Below, piece after piece: positions 1 to 6,291 of a stretch of 6,442 nt of DNA. The notes under the pieces were generated by a model. The model made no database searches. It was not told the DNA's origin and was given only the letters and a program-made list of their open reading frames with translations. Location: positions 1 to 6,442 of the forward strand of contig CANGIH010000153.1 in the NCBI GenBank assembly GCA_947453875.1, read 5' to 3'. Made by a program: the position numbers and the translations under genes. Source of the DNA: Planctomycetaceae bacterium. GTDB taxonomy: Bacteria > Planctomycetota > Planctomycetia > Pirellulales > UBA1268. How positions within the stretch are numbered: position 1 is the first letter of the stretch; every line of letters starts with the position of its first letter.

Positions 1-248
1 CCGCGGACGGGGAAACACTCCTTCACGCTCACCGGCACGCCGGCGAGTGGACCGCACGGCCAGTCGTCCACCCGCCGCGCCTCCTCCGCGGCGACGGCGA
101 ATCGCTGCTGGATGAGCGCGTTCAATCGGCCGTGGGCCTTCTGGCAGCGATCGACCCGGTCGGCGACGACGTCCGCGGCAGACCGGGTGCGGTCGATGAC
201 CGCCGTCACGATCCCCCGTATCGACTCCCCACCGGGGGACGACGGCAT
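1..248 (-). CDS. Amidase-signature family enzyme, FAAH-like, N-terminal fragment
   Basis: This is the first 82 codons of a gene that runs off the left edge. The protein begins MPSSPGGESI, has a helical stretch (residues about 10-60, ending in an alanine- and arginine-rich helix), then reads GPLAGVPVSVKECFPVR at residues 66-82. That last segment is the hallmark start of the amidase-signature fold, which uses a Ser-cisSer-Lys catalytic triad. K76 is the predicted catalytic lysine; the serines would lie beyond the window. The VSVKECF wording is closer to fatty acid amide hydrolase (VSLKECF in the mammalian enzyme, from memory) than to the IKD form common in GatA, so a hydrolase of amides is favoured over tRNA amidotransferase subunit A. 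The true substrate cannot be told from this part. The ATG at 248 lies 37 bases beyond the upstream membrane-protein stop, without a clear SD sequence, so translational coupling is likely. The upstream C9 run makes the start worth checking. Confidence 0.85.
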   Translation of the reverse strand, partial: MPSSPGGESIRGIVTAVIDRTRSAADVVADRVDRCQKAHGRLNALIQQRFAVAAEEARRVDDWPCGPLAGVPVSVKECFPVR

Positions 249-285
249 GCCGACACCAGCCGCGGCGATGTGCCCCCCCCCGGCA

Positions 286-2268
286 TCAGAAGCCGTCGTC
301 ACTTGGCAGGGCTCCTTCCGGCGCGGGGGCCGATTCGTCGAGTCCCGGGCCGACCGCTCCAGCATCGCCAAGAGGGGAGCAATCCACCATCCACATTGTC
401 GATGAATCGGCCAGCACACCGGTGGCGATCACCCGGTCACCCGCCAATCCTTCCGGCGCATTCCGCGAGAGGAACGAGATGGCTGTCGGCGATTCCCCAG
501 CGAGGGTGAGGCGTCCACCCCACCATGGCCCCACCCTGTGAACCGACTCGAGGCTCCCGATGACGATTGCCCCGGCTGCAGGCCGGCGTTCGCTCGCCAG
601 CCACATGGCGCCGAGATCGGCAATCGATTCCAGTCGCGCAGCCGTGGGATCGGTACCGGGCGCTCCGACCAGCCCACGGCGAAACGCTGCGAATCGATCG
701 TGCCCCGCCGTCGCCGGCAGCCCGGCCTCCACCGACACCCGTTCAAGATTGGCAAGCTCGCCAGCCACGTCGCTCAGAGCGCGGTACCACTCCACGAGCG
801 CCTGGTCACGGGCGACGGGATCGCCGTCACGATCGGGTCCATCGATCCGTTCCGCCGCCACCACAGCGCGGTCGATCGCCCCTTCGAGCCCCGCCAACTC
901 GATCGCCGGCATCGGAGCAGCCGCCGGGGCCGACACCTCGGGAACCGCAAGCGACTCGGAGAGGTCTGGCTCGACAAGACGAGCCACTTCGCTCTCGGCC
1001 AATCTTTCGAGCAGAGCCTCTTCCGAGCCCGGGGGATCGGGCGGGCTTGTGACCGCGCCGGCGGCTTCATCGGGGGCGGCGGCCGCCGCAGGCAAGGCTT
1101 CCTCCGCCCCGGTTTGCGGCTCCATCGATGACGCCGACTCGTCGGGGGCGACCGCCGGAGTGGCGGGCGTATCGACCTCCGTGACGCCGCTTCCCGTGGC
1201 ATCGGCGACCGGCAATTGGTCGAGCGTCCCTGCCGTGGCGAGCGCCGGAGTCGCCACGGCCGTGCCACGGCCGCCGCTGCGTTGCCCGGGCTGGAACTTG
1301 GCTGGCAGGAGGAATGCCACCGACTCGGGCATATGACGCGTGAGTTGGAACGGATCCCGCCCCAACCCCCAGAGCAGGATCGCGAGCGTCACCGGGATGG
1401 CGAGCACCCCTCCGAGCACCACTCCCAAAAGCTGCCCCAATCCACTTCCAGGCTTCGCGGGACGCGAGGCCGAGGGGGTGATTGCGCCGGCCGCAACAAG
1501 CGGCCCGCCGACAGCCGCTCCTCCAGAAAAATCGATCGCTTCACCCGGGGTATCTCCCAACCCCTGCGAGTCACCAGTGAAGGAGTCGGAAGCGAGGGCC
1601 TGCTCGGCCGTATCGACACTCCCCAAAAAGGCACCGAAGCCGACTGACTCCGATGGAGCGTCATCCGGCACCTCGGCGACGATGTCGCCCCAGTCATCTC
1701 CCGACTTGATGGCGTCGGCTTCCTTTTCATCCGATCTCACCGATGCGGGATCGCCTCCCACCGGGTCTTCCGCTGATTCGTCGTGCCAAGGGGCATCGGC
1801 ATCATCGTCGCTGGCCTGCCGCACCAACCGCGAGTCTGCTGCCGGCAGCCCGGGAATGGCATCGCTGGCTGAGGTGATCCCCGAGCGCCCGGTGCCGATC
1901 TCGACCCGTGAGGAATGCGAGACCCCTGATTCGTCCGCAAGGTCGTCAGTCCCTGACGCCACGATGTCGCCGACGGCACTGTTTCCGGTCACCGTCGGCG
2001 GATCGAGCCATCCTTCCGGCATGCCATCGACCCGCGATTGATCCGCTGCCTGGTCGTCGGGGAAGATGCCGTCGGGCGACACCGCCACGGCCAGTTCGTC
2101 GAGGCTGAAGGTGGAACGCTCCACCAGTTCGATCGATTCCCACGCGTCAGACGCCTCCACGCCGGAAAACTCATCGGAGTCTCCACCCGACTTGGTCGCA
2201 CCATCGCCCGTCGCCCCGGCATCAACCAAAGGCTCGGCGTCCGGCCGGAGTTCGTCATCCCGATTCAT
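286..2268 (-). CDS. Large acidic single-pass membrane protein of unknown function
   Basis: The protein has 660 residues and I do not recognise a named family. Residues 1 to about 255 are acidic, low in hydrophobics and rich in Asp, Glu, Ser and Gly, with very few Lys, so probably disordered. A glycine-rich hydrophobic segment at about 278-303 (SGLGQLLGVVLGG onward to LLWGLG) is the only membrane helix; it is followed by GRDPFQLTRHMP and FLLP. I recall similar segments in other planctomycete proteins, but this is memory, not a search. Residues about 330-450 are an Ala/Pro/Glu-rich linker, about 455-560 look helical, and about 564-634 alternate in a strand pattern with GAIVIGSLESV and GDRVIATGVLAD, suggestive of a small beta-barrel such as an OB-fold. 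The ATG at 2268 is chosen over one 13 codons upstream because GAGGGG lies 6 bases before it. It lies between the carboxypeptidase and the amidase and may be read with both. Topology and function are unknown. Confidence 0.85.
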   Translation of the reverse strand: MNRDDELRPDAEPLVDAGATGDGATKSGGDSDEFSGVEASDAWESIELVERSTFSLDELAVAVSPDGIFPDDQAADQSRVDGMPEGWLDPPTVTGNSAVGDIVASGTDDLADESGVSHSSRVEIGTGRSGITSASDAIPGLPAADSRLVRQASDDDADAPWHDESAEDPVGGDPASVRSDEKEADAIKSGDDWGDIVAEVPDDAPSESVGFGAFLGSVDTAEQALASDSFTGDSQGLGDTPGEAIDFSGGAAVGGPLVAAGAITPSASRPAKPGSGLGQLLGVVLGGVLAIPVTLAILLWGLGRDPFQLTRHMPESVAFLLPAKFQPGQRSGGRGTAVATPALATAGTLDQLPVADATGSGVTEVDTPATPAVAPDESASSMEPQTGAEEALPAAAAAPDEAAGAVTSPPDPPGSEEALLERLAESEVARLVEPDLSESLAVPEVSAPAAAPMPAIELAGLEGAIDRAVVAAERIDGPDRDGDPVARDQALVEWYRALSDVAGELANLERVSVEAGLPATAGHDRFAAFRRGLVGAPGTDPTAARLESIADLGAMWLASERRPAAGAIVIGSLESVHRVGPWWGGRLTLAGESPTAISFLSRNAPEGLAGDRVIATGVLADSSTMWMVDCSPLGDAGAVGPGLDESAPAPEGALPSDDGF

Positions 2269-2274
2269 GTCTTT

Positions 2275-2280
2275 CCCCTC
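2275..2280 (-). promoter_or_regulatory. Shine-Dalgarno site of the membrane protein gene
   Basis: On the minus strand GAGGGG stands 6 bases before the ATG at 2268, an ideal spacing. It decides the start: the in-frame ATG at 2307 has no comparable site, and the 13 residues it would add are not membrane- or domain-like. Confidence 0.65.
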
Positions 2281-2366
2281 GTGGCCCCCTGCAGTTCGGC
2301 TCCCCACTCACGGTCCGGCCCGTGAAGGCCAGACCCGGGCGGCGGACACGCCGACTCGATCGGACG

Positions 2367-2395
2367 AGTGTACCCCGGCGTAGGGGGCGAGTCAC
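2367..2395 (-). promoter_or_regulatory. Possible sigma70-type promoter for the membrane protein gene
   Basis: Read on the minus strand, GTGACT (2395-2390; 4 of 6 matches to TTGACA) and TACACT (2372-2367; 4 of 6 matches to TATAAT) are separated by exactly 17 bases. Transcription would begin near 2360, leaving a leader of about 90 bases before the ATG at 2268. The spacer contains a small CCCC/GGGG inverted repeat (2373-2386). Such weak matches arise by chance, and co-transcription from the carboxypeptidase is an alternative. The rest of the 168-base gap (2269-2436) shows no gene and no terminator with a T-run. Confidence 0.3.
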
Positions 2396-2436
2396 CGCGC
2401 GGGATGCCAGACCGCCGGGCCTGCTCACCGACATTT

Positions 2437-4005
2437 TCACCCCGGGGCCAAGGAGGCAGCCAGCCCGTGGGCGGGTCCATATCGGCGCCAAAGACTCTCG
2501 AGGAGCCACTGCTCCGAGACCGGCATCCCTGTCGCCTCGACGACGAGCGCCCCCGAATCACGCAGCCGCCCGTGCCGATGCACCCTGAGCCGAAGCCATT
2601 CCAGCAGCGACGCGAACCGCCCGGCGGCGATGTCCTCGGCGAGCGATGGAAGATCGCGTTCCGCGGCGGCCATCAATTGGGCTGCAAACACATTGCCGAG
2701 GGTGTAGGTGGGGAAGTAGCCGATCAGCCCCGCACTCCAATGGATGTCCTGAAGCACACCCTCGGTCGGCGTCGGAGGGCGGAGTCCGAAATCACGCTCG
2801 TACCGTTCATCCCACGCGGCAGGCAGATCGGCCACTGAGAGATCACCGCGAACCAGTGATCGTTCCAGATCGAAGCGGATCATGACATGGAGGTTGTAGG
2901 TCACCTCGTCGGCCTCGACGCGGATCAACGATGGCTGCACGGCGAGCAACGCCCGCTGGACGATCTCCGGGGAGCTGGCGGCAAACACGCCGGGAAATGC
3001 CGTGCGGGCGTGCGGCAGACACCACTCCCAGAAAGGCAGCGACCGGCCAACCAGATTCTCCCACAGCCGCGACTGCGATTCATGGATTCCCAGCGACGTC
3101 GCTTCGCCGCCAGGGAGCCCGAACGACTCCGGAGGGAGTCCCTGTTCGTAGAGGCCGTGCCCTGCCTCATGGAGCACGCCGAACAGGGCCGTGGGGAGGA
3201 ACTGCTCGTCCCATCGCGTTGTCAGGCGACAATCGTGTGGACCCGTGGTGCTGCAGAATGGATGGGTCGAGGTGTCGAGGCGGCCACGAGTGAAGTCGTA
3301 ACCGATCCGTCCGGCCACGTCACGGACGAATCGATCTTGGACGTCACGCGGCACGTGGTGGTGGAGGATCCCGTCGTCGGGGCGGCTCGGCGAGGAGTCA
3401 CAGGCCCTCACGAGCGCCACGATCTTCGGCCGGAGGCGATCGAAAAGGCCGGCCACCTCGCCCGCTCTCGCCCCCGGTTCGTAGTCGTCCAGGAGCGCAT
3501 CGTAGGGATCGAGGTCCGGGTTTTGGCAGGCCGCCTGTTCACGCTTGAGCGCGAAGATCCGCTTGAGGCTCGGTGCCAACAGCGACCAATCGGATGTTCG
3601 CCTCGCTTCGGCCCAGGCCTGCTGCCCGTCGATGCATGCTCCGGCGATCTCCGCAACGAGCCGGGCGGGGAGGCGGACATGCTTGCGGTGATCGCGGAGA
3701 AGGAGGTGGACCGTGGCCTGTTCGTCAGTCGTCCAGTCACCGCCATCGGCCGTCAGTCGGGAAAGTTCCTCCAGACGCTCTCCCTGCGCCGGATCGGTAC
3801 GCGATCCATGGACCACCGCCGCCACGGCAGCCACCTGCTCCGCCCGGTGGGGGCCCGCAGCCGTGGGAAGGAGCACCTGCTCGTCCCACCCGAGCAGGGC
3901 CTCGACCGATGAGAGCACCGCCCCCCGGCGGGCATGGGCGACGGCCTCGGCATACAGCGACCTGCCAGCGGCGGACGAATGCGGGACTGCGGCGTGGGGT
4001 TGCAT
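2437..4005 (-). CDS. M32 (Taq-type) metallocarboxypeptidase
   Basis: This is a zinc carboxypeptidase of 522 residues, normal for the family, expected to be cytoplasmic since no signal peptide is visible. It removes single C-terminal residues from peptides. Every family signature is present in order: HPF at 248-250, DxRxT at 258-262 (DCRLT), the zinc site HEAGH at 279-283, HESQ at 308-311 with E309 as third zinc ligand 26 residues after H283 (the same spacing as in the Thermus and Pyrococcus enzymes), IRxxAD at 361-366, and GxxQDxHW at 416-423 followed by GYFPTYTLGN. E280 is the predicted catalytic glutamate. The N-terminal helices carry the usual LLGWDEQ and HRAEQ segments. The ATG at 4005 is the only sensible start, since no other Met occurs before the conserved part, yet no SD sequence lies at normal distance. 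The gene is divergent from the BshB1-like deacetylase and first in the minus-strand run. Confidence 0.96.
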   Translation of the reverse strand: MQPHAAVPHSSAAGRSLYAEAVAHARRGAVLSSVEALLGWDEQVLLPTAAGPHRAEQVAAVAAVVHGSRTDPAQGERLEELSRLTADGGDWTTDEQATVHLLLRDHRKHVRLPARLVAEIAGACIDGQQAWAEARRTSDWSLLAPSLKRIFALKREQAACQNPDLDPYDALLDDYEPGARAGEVAGLFDRLRPKIVALVRACDSSPSRPDDGILHHHVPRDVQDRFVRDVAGRIGYDFTRGRLDTSTHPFCSTTGPHDCRLTTRWDEQFLPTALFGVLHEAGHGLYEQGLPPESFGLPGGEATSLGIHESQSRLWENLVGRSLPFWEWCLPHARTAFPGVFAASSPEIVQRALLAVQPSLIRVEADEVTYNLHVMIRFDLERSLVRGDLSVADLPAAWDERYERDFGLRPPTPTEGVLQDIHWSAGLIGYFPTYTLGNVFAAQLMAAAERDLPSLAEDIAAGRFASLLEWLRLRVHRHGRLRDSGALVVEATGMPVSEQWLLESLWRRYGPAHGLAASLAPG

Positions 4006-4007
4006 GG

Positions 4008-4025
4008 GGGGAGAGTATGCTCCCC
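4008..4025. repeat. Inverted repeat enclosing the -10 element
   Basis: GGGGAG (4008-4013) and CTCCCC (4020-4025) are perfect inverted copies with a 6-base gap, AGTATG, which is the complement of the proposed -10 hexamer CATACT. It could be an operator for a small dimeric regulator in the shared region between the divergent carboxypeptidase and deacetylase genes, or a chance GC-rich palindrome. Confidence 0.4.
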
Positions 4026-4041
4026 TTGCTCACCCTGGCAA
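4014..4041 (-). promoter_or_regulatory. Predicted promoter of the carboxypeptidase gene, giving a leaderless mRNA
   Basis: On the minus strand TTGCCA (4041-4036; 5 of 6 matches to TTGACA) and CATACT (4019-4014; 4 of 6 matches to TATAAT) are 16 bases apart. Only 8 bases, CTCCCCCC, separate the -10 element from the ATG at 4005, so transcription would begin at or within a base or two of the start codon. This agrees with the absence of a usable SD sequence. The match is modest and unproven. Confidence 0.45.
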
Positions 4042-4111
4042 CCACCGGCCAGGTGTGGCTCGACTGGAGTCCCCCGCCCCACTCGGCCGCCAGGACCCGG
4101 GGCCAGGAAAC

Positions 4112-4115
4112 GGAG
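4112..4115 (+). promoter_or_regulatory. Shine-Dalgarno site of the bshB1-like gene
   Basis: GGAG lies 6 bases before the ATG at 4122. It supports that start over the in-frame ATG at 4017, which would add 35 residues without family resemblance in front of the conserved MLDALVIAPHPDD opening. Confidence 0.6.
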
Positions 4116-4121
4116 AACGGC

Positions 4122-4814
4122 ATGCTCGACGCACTGGTCATCGCCCCCCACCCGGACGACGCCGAACTCGGCATGGGGGGCACCATCGCCCTCATGCTCG
4201 CCAAGGGGATGAAAGTCGGCGTCCTCGACCTCACCGACGGGGAGCCGACTCCGCGAGGCACACCGGAAATCCGGGCCCGGGAGACGGCCGCGGCTTCGGC
4301 GGCGCTTGGCCTGTCCTGGCGGGAGAATCTCGGCCTTCCCAATCGCCGCCTCAGATCCACGCTTGCGGCCCGTGCCGCCCTCGCGGGCGTCATTCGCCAG
4401 ACCCGCCCGCGTTGGTTGTTCTCGCCACACTGGGTCGACGCGCACCCCGACCACGTCGCCGCCACCCGCCTGGTCGACGCGGCCCGTTTCTGGGCGAAGC
4501 TCACGAAGTGCGACCTGCCTGGCGAACCGTGGCATCCCGCACGGATCTATCACTACCCCTGCGTGCACCTGAAGGTGGTGGTGAATCCGGCATTCGTCGT
4601 CGATATTAGCTCGACCTGGGATCTCAAGGCCCGCAGTCTCGCCTGTTACGCCAGTCAATTTCCTCCCGCGGGGTCTTCCCCATCCGCGCCATCGGTCCTC
4701 GACCGCGTGGACGCTGCGGCAAGCTGGTGGGGCGCGATGATCGGGGTGGCACGCGGGGAGCCGTTCACTGCCCGGGAACCGATCGGCCTGAGGGGTTTTG
4801 GCGACCTTTTCTGA
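4122..4814 (+). CDS. bshB1: BshB1-type LmbE/PIG-L zinc N-deacetylase (bacillithiol pathway)
   Basis: This 230-residue protein belongs to the LmbE/PIG-L fold. Members of the BshB1 branch remove the acetyl group from N-acetylglucosaminyl-malate, the second step of bacillithiol synthesis, in the cytoplasm. The N-terminus reads MLDALVIAPHPDDAELGMGG, with H10 and D13 as zinc ligands and D12 as predicted general base. HPDH at 108-111 supplies H111 as third ligand and H108 as the second active-site His. These positions are offset by exactly two from H12, D14, D15, H110 and H113 of the Bacillus cereus enzyme as I remember it. DLTDGEPTPRGTPEIRARE (about 36-54), RENLGLPN (67-74) and FVVDIS followed by KARSLACYASQF (158-180) are typical of the BshB1 branch rather than the mycothiol MshB branch. 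No BshA or BshC gene lies in the window, so the pathway role rests on family resemblance. Deacetylation of another GlcNAc conjugate is the main alternative. Confidence 0.88.
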   Translation: MLDALVIAPHPDDAELGMGGTIALMLAKGMKVGVLDLTDGEPTPRGTPEIRARETAAASAALGLSWRENLGLPNRRLRSTLAARAALAGVIRQTRPRWLFSPHWVDAHPDHVAATRLVDAARFWAKLTKCDLPGEPWHPARIYHYPCVHLKVVVNPAFVVDISSTWDLKARSLACYASQFPPAGSSPSAPSVLDRVDAAASWWGAMIGVARGEPFTAREPIGLRGFGDLF

Positions 4815-5030
4815 CGGGCGAACTGGCAATGGGGACAGATCGGCCACCCGGGCAATCTGCGCCCATCGCCGCGACCGGGGGCGCCGGAGGCGGACGCCGG
4901 GAACTGGCCGGATCGGAACGATTCGGGGGGCAGTCCCCGGAATCATGCGGCCCTCCCTGCCTGTGGGCCGATATCGCAAGAGCGTGCGCCGCGAACGTTC
5001 TCCGGTCCTGTCGACCCGAAGGTCTTCACC
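4815..5030. other. Intergenic region without recognisable gene
   Basis: These 216 bases separate the deacetylase from the 77-residue protein. I see no convincing ORF, RNA gene, promoter or T-run terminator. There are short GC-rich inverted repeats (for example GGGC and GCCC around 4849-4864) and a duplicated octamer GAACTGGC (near 4819 and 4908), both expected by chance at this GC content. A separate promoter for the 77-residue gene would have to lie here. Confidence 0.6.
5018..5022 (+). promoter_or_regulatory. Shine-Dalgarno site of the 77-residue gene
   Basis: GAAGG lies 8 bases before the ATG at 5031. It is a usable ribosome-binding site and is the main sign, beyond codon use, that this short frame is translated. 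Confidence 0.55.
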
Positions 5031-5264
5031 ATGCCCGCCCGAGACATCAACGTGATCGCCCTCGTCAAGGGTGGGGAGCGGTACGTGTTCCTGTATGACG
5101 ACGACAGCCGGGCTGAAGCGATCCGCACGCTCGGGCGCTTCGCCGCCCACCCGGACCTCAGCTTCTCCTGGCACGACGCTGCCGTGCTCGGCGACAAAGT
5201 CCGCCACGCCACCCCGAAGGTGAATCGCGTCCGTTTCGTGCCACCGGCCGACCGGGCGGCCTGA
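5031..5264 (+). CDS. Small protein of unknown function (77 residues)
   Basis: The protein starts MPARDINVIALVKGGERYVF and has no signal peptide, membrane helix or metal-binding cluster. The pattern suggests two beta strands joined by a turn (INVIALV and RYVFLYDD, residues about 7-25), an amphipathic helix (SRAEAIRTLGRFAAHP, about 26-41), a strand around LSFSWHD and a short helix AAVLGDKVRHA, ending in a basic tail. The third codon positions are strongly G/C, as expected for a real gene here, and GAAGG precedes the ATG at good spacing. I have an impression that similar short proteins occur in other planctomycetes but cannot confirm it and know no function. It lies 51 bases before the recombinase start on the same strand, with a hairpin between, so it may form a small operon with that gene or end there. 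Confidence 0.7.
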   Translation: MPARDINVIALVKGGERYVFLYDDDSRAEAIRTLGRFAAHPDLSFSWHDAAVLGDKVRHATPKVNRVRFVPPADRAA

Positions 5265-5271
5265 CGCCTGC

Positions 5272-5303
5272 TCGAGGTGGGTTCTTCCGGTCAACCACCT
5301 CGA
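5272..5303 (+). terminator. Strong hairpin between the small gene and the recombinase; terminator or translational control
   Basis: TCGAGGTGG (5272-5280) and CCACCTCGA (5295-5303) are perfect 9-base inverted copies around a 14-base loop. A GTT/AAC pairing could extend the stem past a bulged G. It begins 8 bases after the small gene's stop. No T-run follows, so it is not a classic intrinsic terminator. The left arm contains GAGGTG, which resembles a Shine-Dalgarno core, and the right arm contains CACCTC, like the end of 16S rRNA. The GAGGTG copy is too far (over 30 bases) from the recombinase ATG to serve it directly. Confidence 0.5.
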
Positions 5304-5315
5304 CACCCGCCCAGC

Positions 5316-6278
5316 ATGCCCGCTCCATCGCACGGACTTCCGGACGGATTCACCGCGGTGATCGATCGCTTCCTCCGGGCGATGGTCGCCGAAAAAGGCG
5401 CCTCGCCGCTGACGGTGAAGAGCTACCGGGAGGATCTTCTCCAATTGGCGGATTTTCTCCTCTCGGCCGGCTGCAGGGGACCGGGGGATGCCTCGAGTGC
5501 GGTCCTCCGCAGGTTCGCCGGCGGGCTCCACGCCTCCGGGTATGCGCCGGCAACCGTGGCCCGCAAACTCGCGAGCACCAGGAGCTTCTACGCTTTCGGC
5601 CAGCGAGAAGGGTGGATACGAACGAATCCGGCCAAGCCACTCCGCGGACCGAAGCGATCCAGAAAACTGCCCAAATTCCTCACGGGTGAGGAAATCGCCA
5701 GACTGCTTGCCGCCCCCCAGGCCAAGGCCCCCGGAGGGCTCAGGGACCGGGCCATCCTTGAACTGATGTATTCGGCAGGACTTCGCGTCGCGGAGTTGGT
5801 CGGCCTGGACGACGCCGATCTCGATCTCCGTGGTGGCACGGTCCGCGTGAGGGGGAAAGGACGGCGAGAACGTCTGGGGATCGTCGGGGCCCATGCCCGC
5901 AGGGCGATCGAGGCGTGGCTGGCCTCCCGCCCGCAGCGGCGCTCCGTGGCCGGCACCCGTTCTGCCATGCCTGGCACCAAGCCGCCGCAATCAGTGCGGA
6001 CGGCACTGTTCACGAATCGACTCGGCACGCGCCTGTCGGTTCGTGGCGTGGCCCGTCTCCTCGAAAAGCATCTGGCCACAGCCGAACTGTCGCGGCGTGC
6101 CAGCCCGCACACGCTCCGACACAGTTTCGCAACCCATCTTCTCGACGGGGGCGCCGACATCCGCAGCGTGCAGGAGTTGCTTGGCCACAAGAGCCTTGTC
6201 ACCACGCAGATCTACACCCACGTGACGACAACCAGACTGCTTGACGCGTTCGACAAAGCCCACCCGCGTGCCCGCTGA
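5316..6278 (+). CDS. xerC: XerC/XerD-type tyrosine recombinase
   Basis: This 320-residue site-specific recombinase of the phage-integrase family would act in the cytoplasm as a heterotetramer resolving chromosome dimers at dif, if it is the housekeeping enzyme. The N-terminal SAM-like core-binding domain occupies about residues 10-105 (FLRAMVAEKGASPLTVKSYREDL). The catalytic domain follows (about 118-310) with the full set R157 (AGLRVAEL), K181 (RGKGRRE), H265 and R268 (HTLRHSFATHLL), H291 (LLGHKS) and nucleophile Y300 (TTQIYTHV). A stretch at about 207-226 (QRRSVAGTRSAMPGTKPPQS) is longer than the usual linker before LFTNRLGTRLS. XerC and XerD cannot be separated reliably by eye. The ATG at 5316 has no SD sequence; an in-frame GTG at 5277, inside the hairpin, would add 13 residues and also lacks one. 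Overall length near 300 favours 5316. Nothing nearby suggests an integron or prophage. Confidence 0.92.
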   Translation: MPAPSHGLPDGFTAVIDRFLRAMVAEKGASPLTVKSYREDLLQLADFLLSAGCRGPGDASSAVLRRFAGGLHASGYAPATVARKLASTRSFYAFGQREGWIRTNPAKPLRGPKRSRKLPKFLTGEEIARLLAAPQAKAPGGLRDRAILELMYSAGLRVAELVGLDDADLDLRGGTVRVRGKGRRERLGIVGAHARRAIEAWLASRPQRRSVAGTRSAMPGTKPPQSVRTALFTNRLGTRLSVRGVARLLEKHLATAELSRRASPHTLRHSFATHLLDGGADIRSVQELLGHKSLVTTQIYTHVTTTRLLDAFDKAHPRAR

Positions 6279-6291
6279 TCCCCGCCCTGCT

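Noticed and set aside
538..2041. Several plus-strand open frames of 140-260 codons opposite the membrane protein gene
   Set aside because: They are low-complexity shadows (Ser/Ala/Arg/Pro-rich) of the minus-strand gene, which has a good SD sequence, a membrane helix and a plausible folded domain.
2269..2307. Upstream in-frame ATG for the membrane protein
   Set aside because: It lacks an SD sequence, whereas GAGGGG stands 6 bases before the ATG at 2268.
2887..3912. A 341-codon plus-strand frame opposite the carboxypeptidase
   Set aside because: The opposite strand carries every M32 signature motif in order; the plus-strand translation has no recognisable domain.
4017..4121. Upstream in-frame ATG that would lengthen the deacetylase by 35 residues
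   Set aside because: The added residues do not resemble the family, which begins right at MLDALVIAPHPDD, and GGAG is correctly placed for the ATG at 4122.
4815..5030. Short inverted and direct repeats in the gap after the deacetylase
   Set aside because: Stems of 4 bases and a duplicated octamer are expected by chance in GC-rich DNA; no T-run and no regular spacing.
3753..5990. A 745-codon open frame on the minus strand across the deacetylase, the small gene and the recombinase
   Set aside because: It lies antisense to three well-supported genes, overlaps the carboxypeptidase start, and its translation is Arg/Gly/Pro-rich without any motif. Long antisense frames are expected in DNA of this GC content.
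5316..6278. Possibility that the recombinase marks an integron, prophage or other mobile element
   Set aside because: No attachment-site repeats, cassettes, phage genes or composition change are seen; the length and motifs fit a housekeeping Xer protein.
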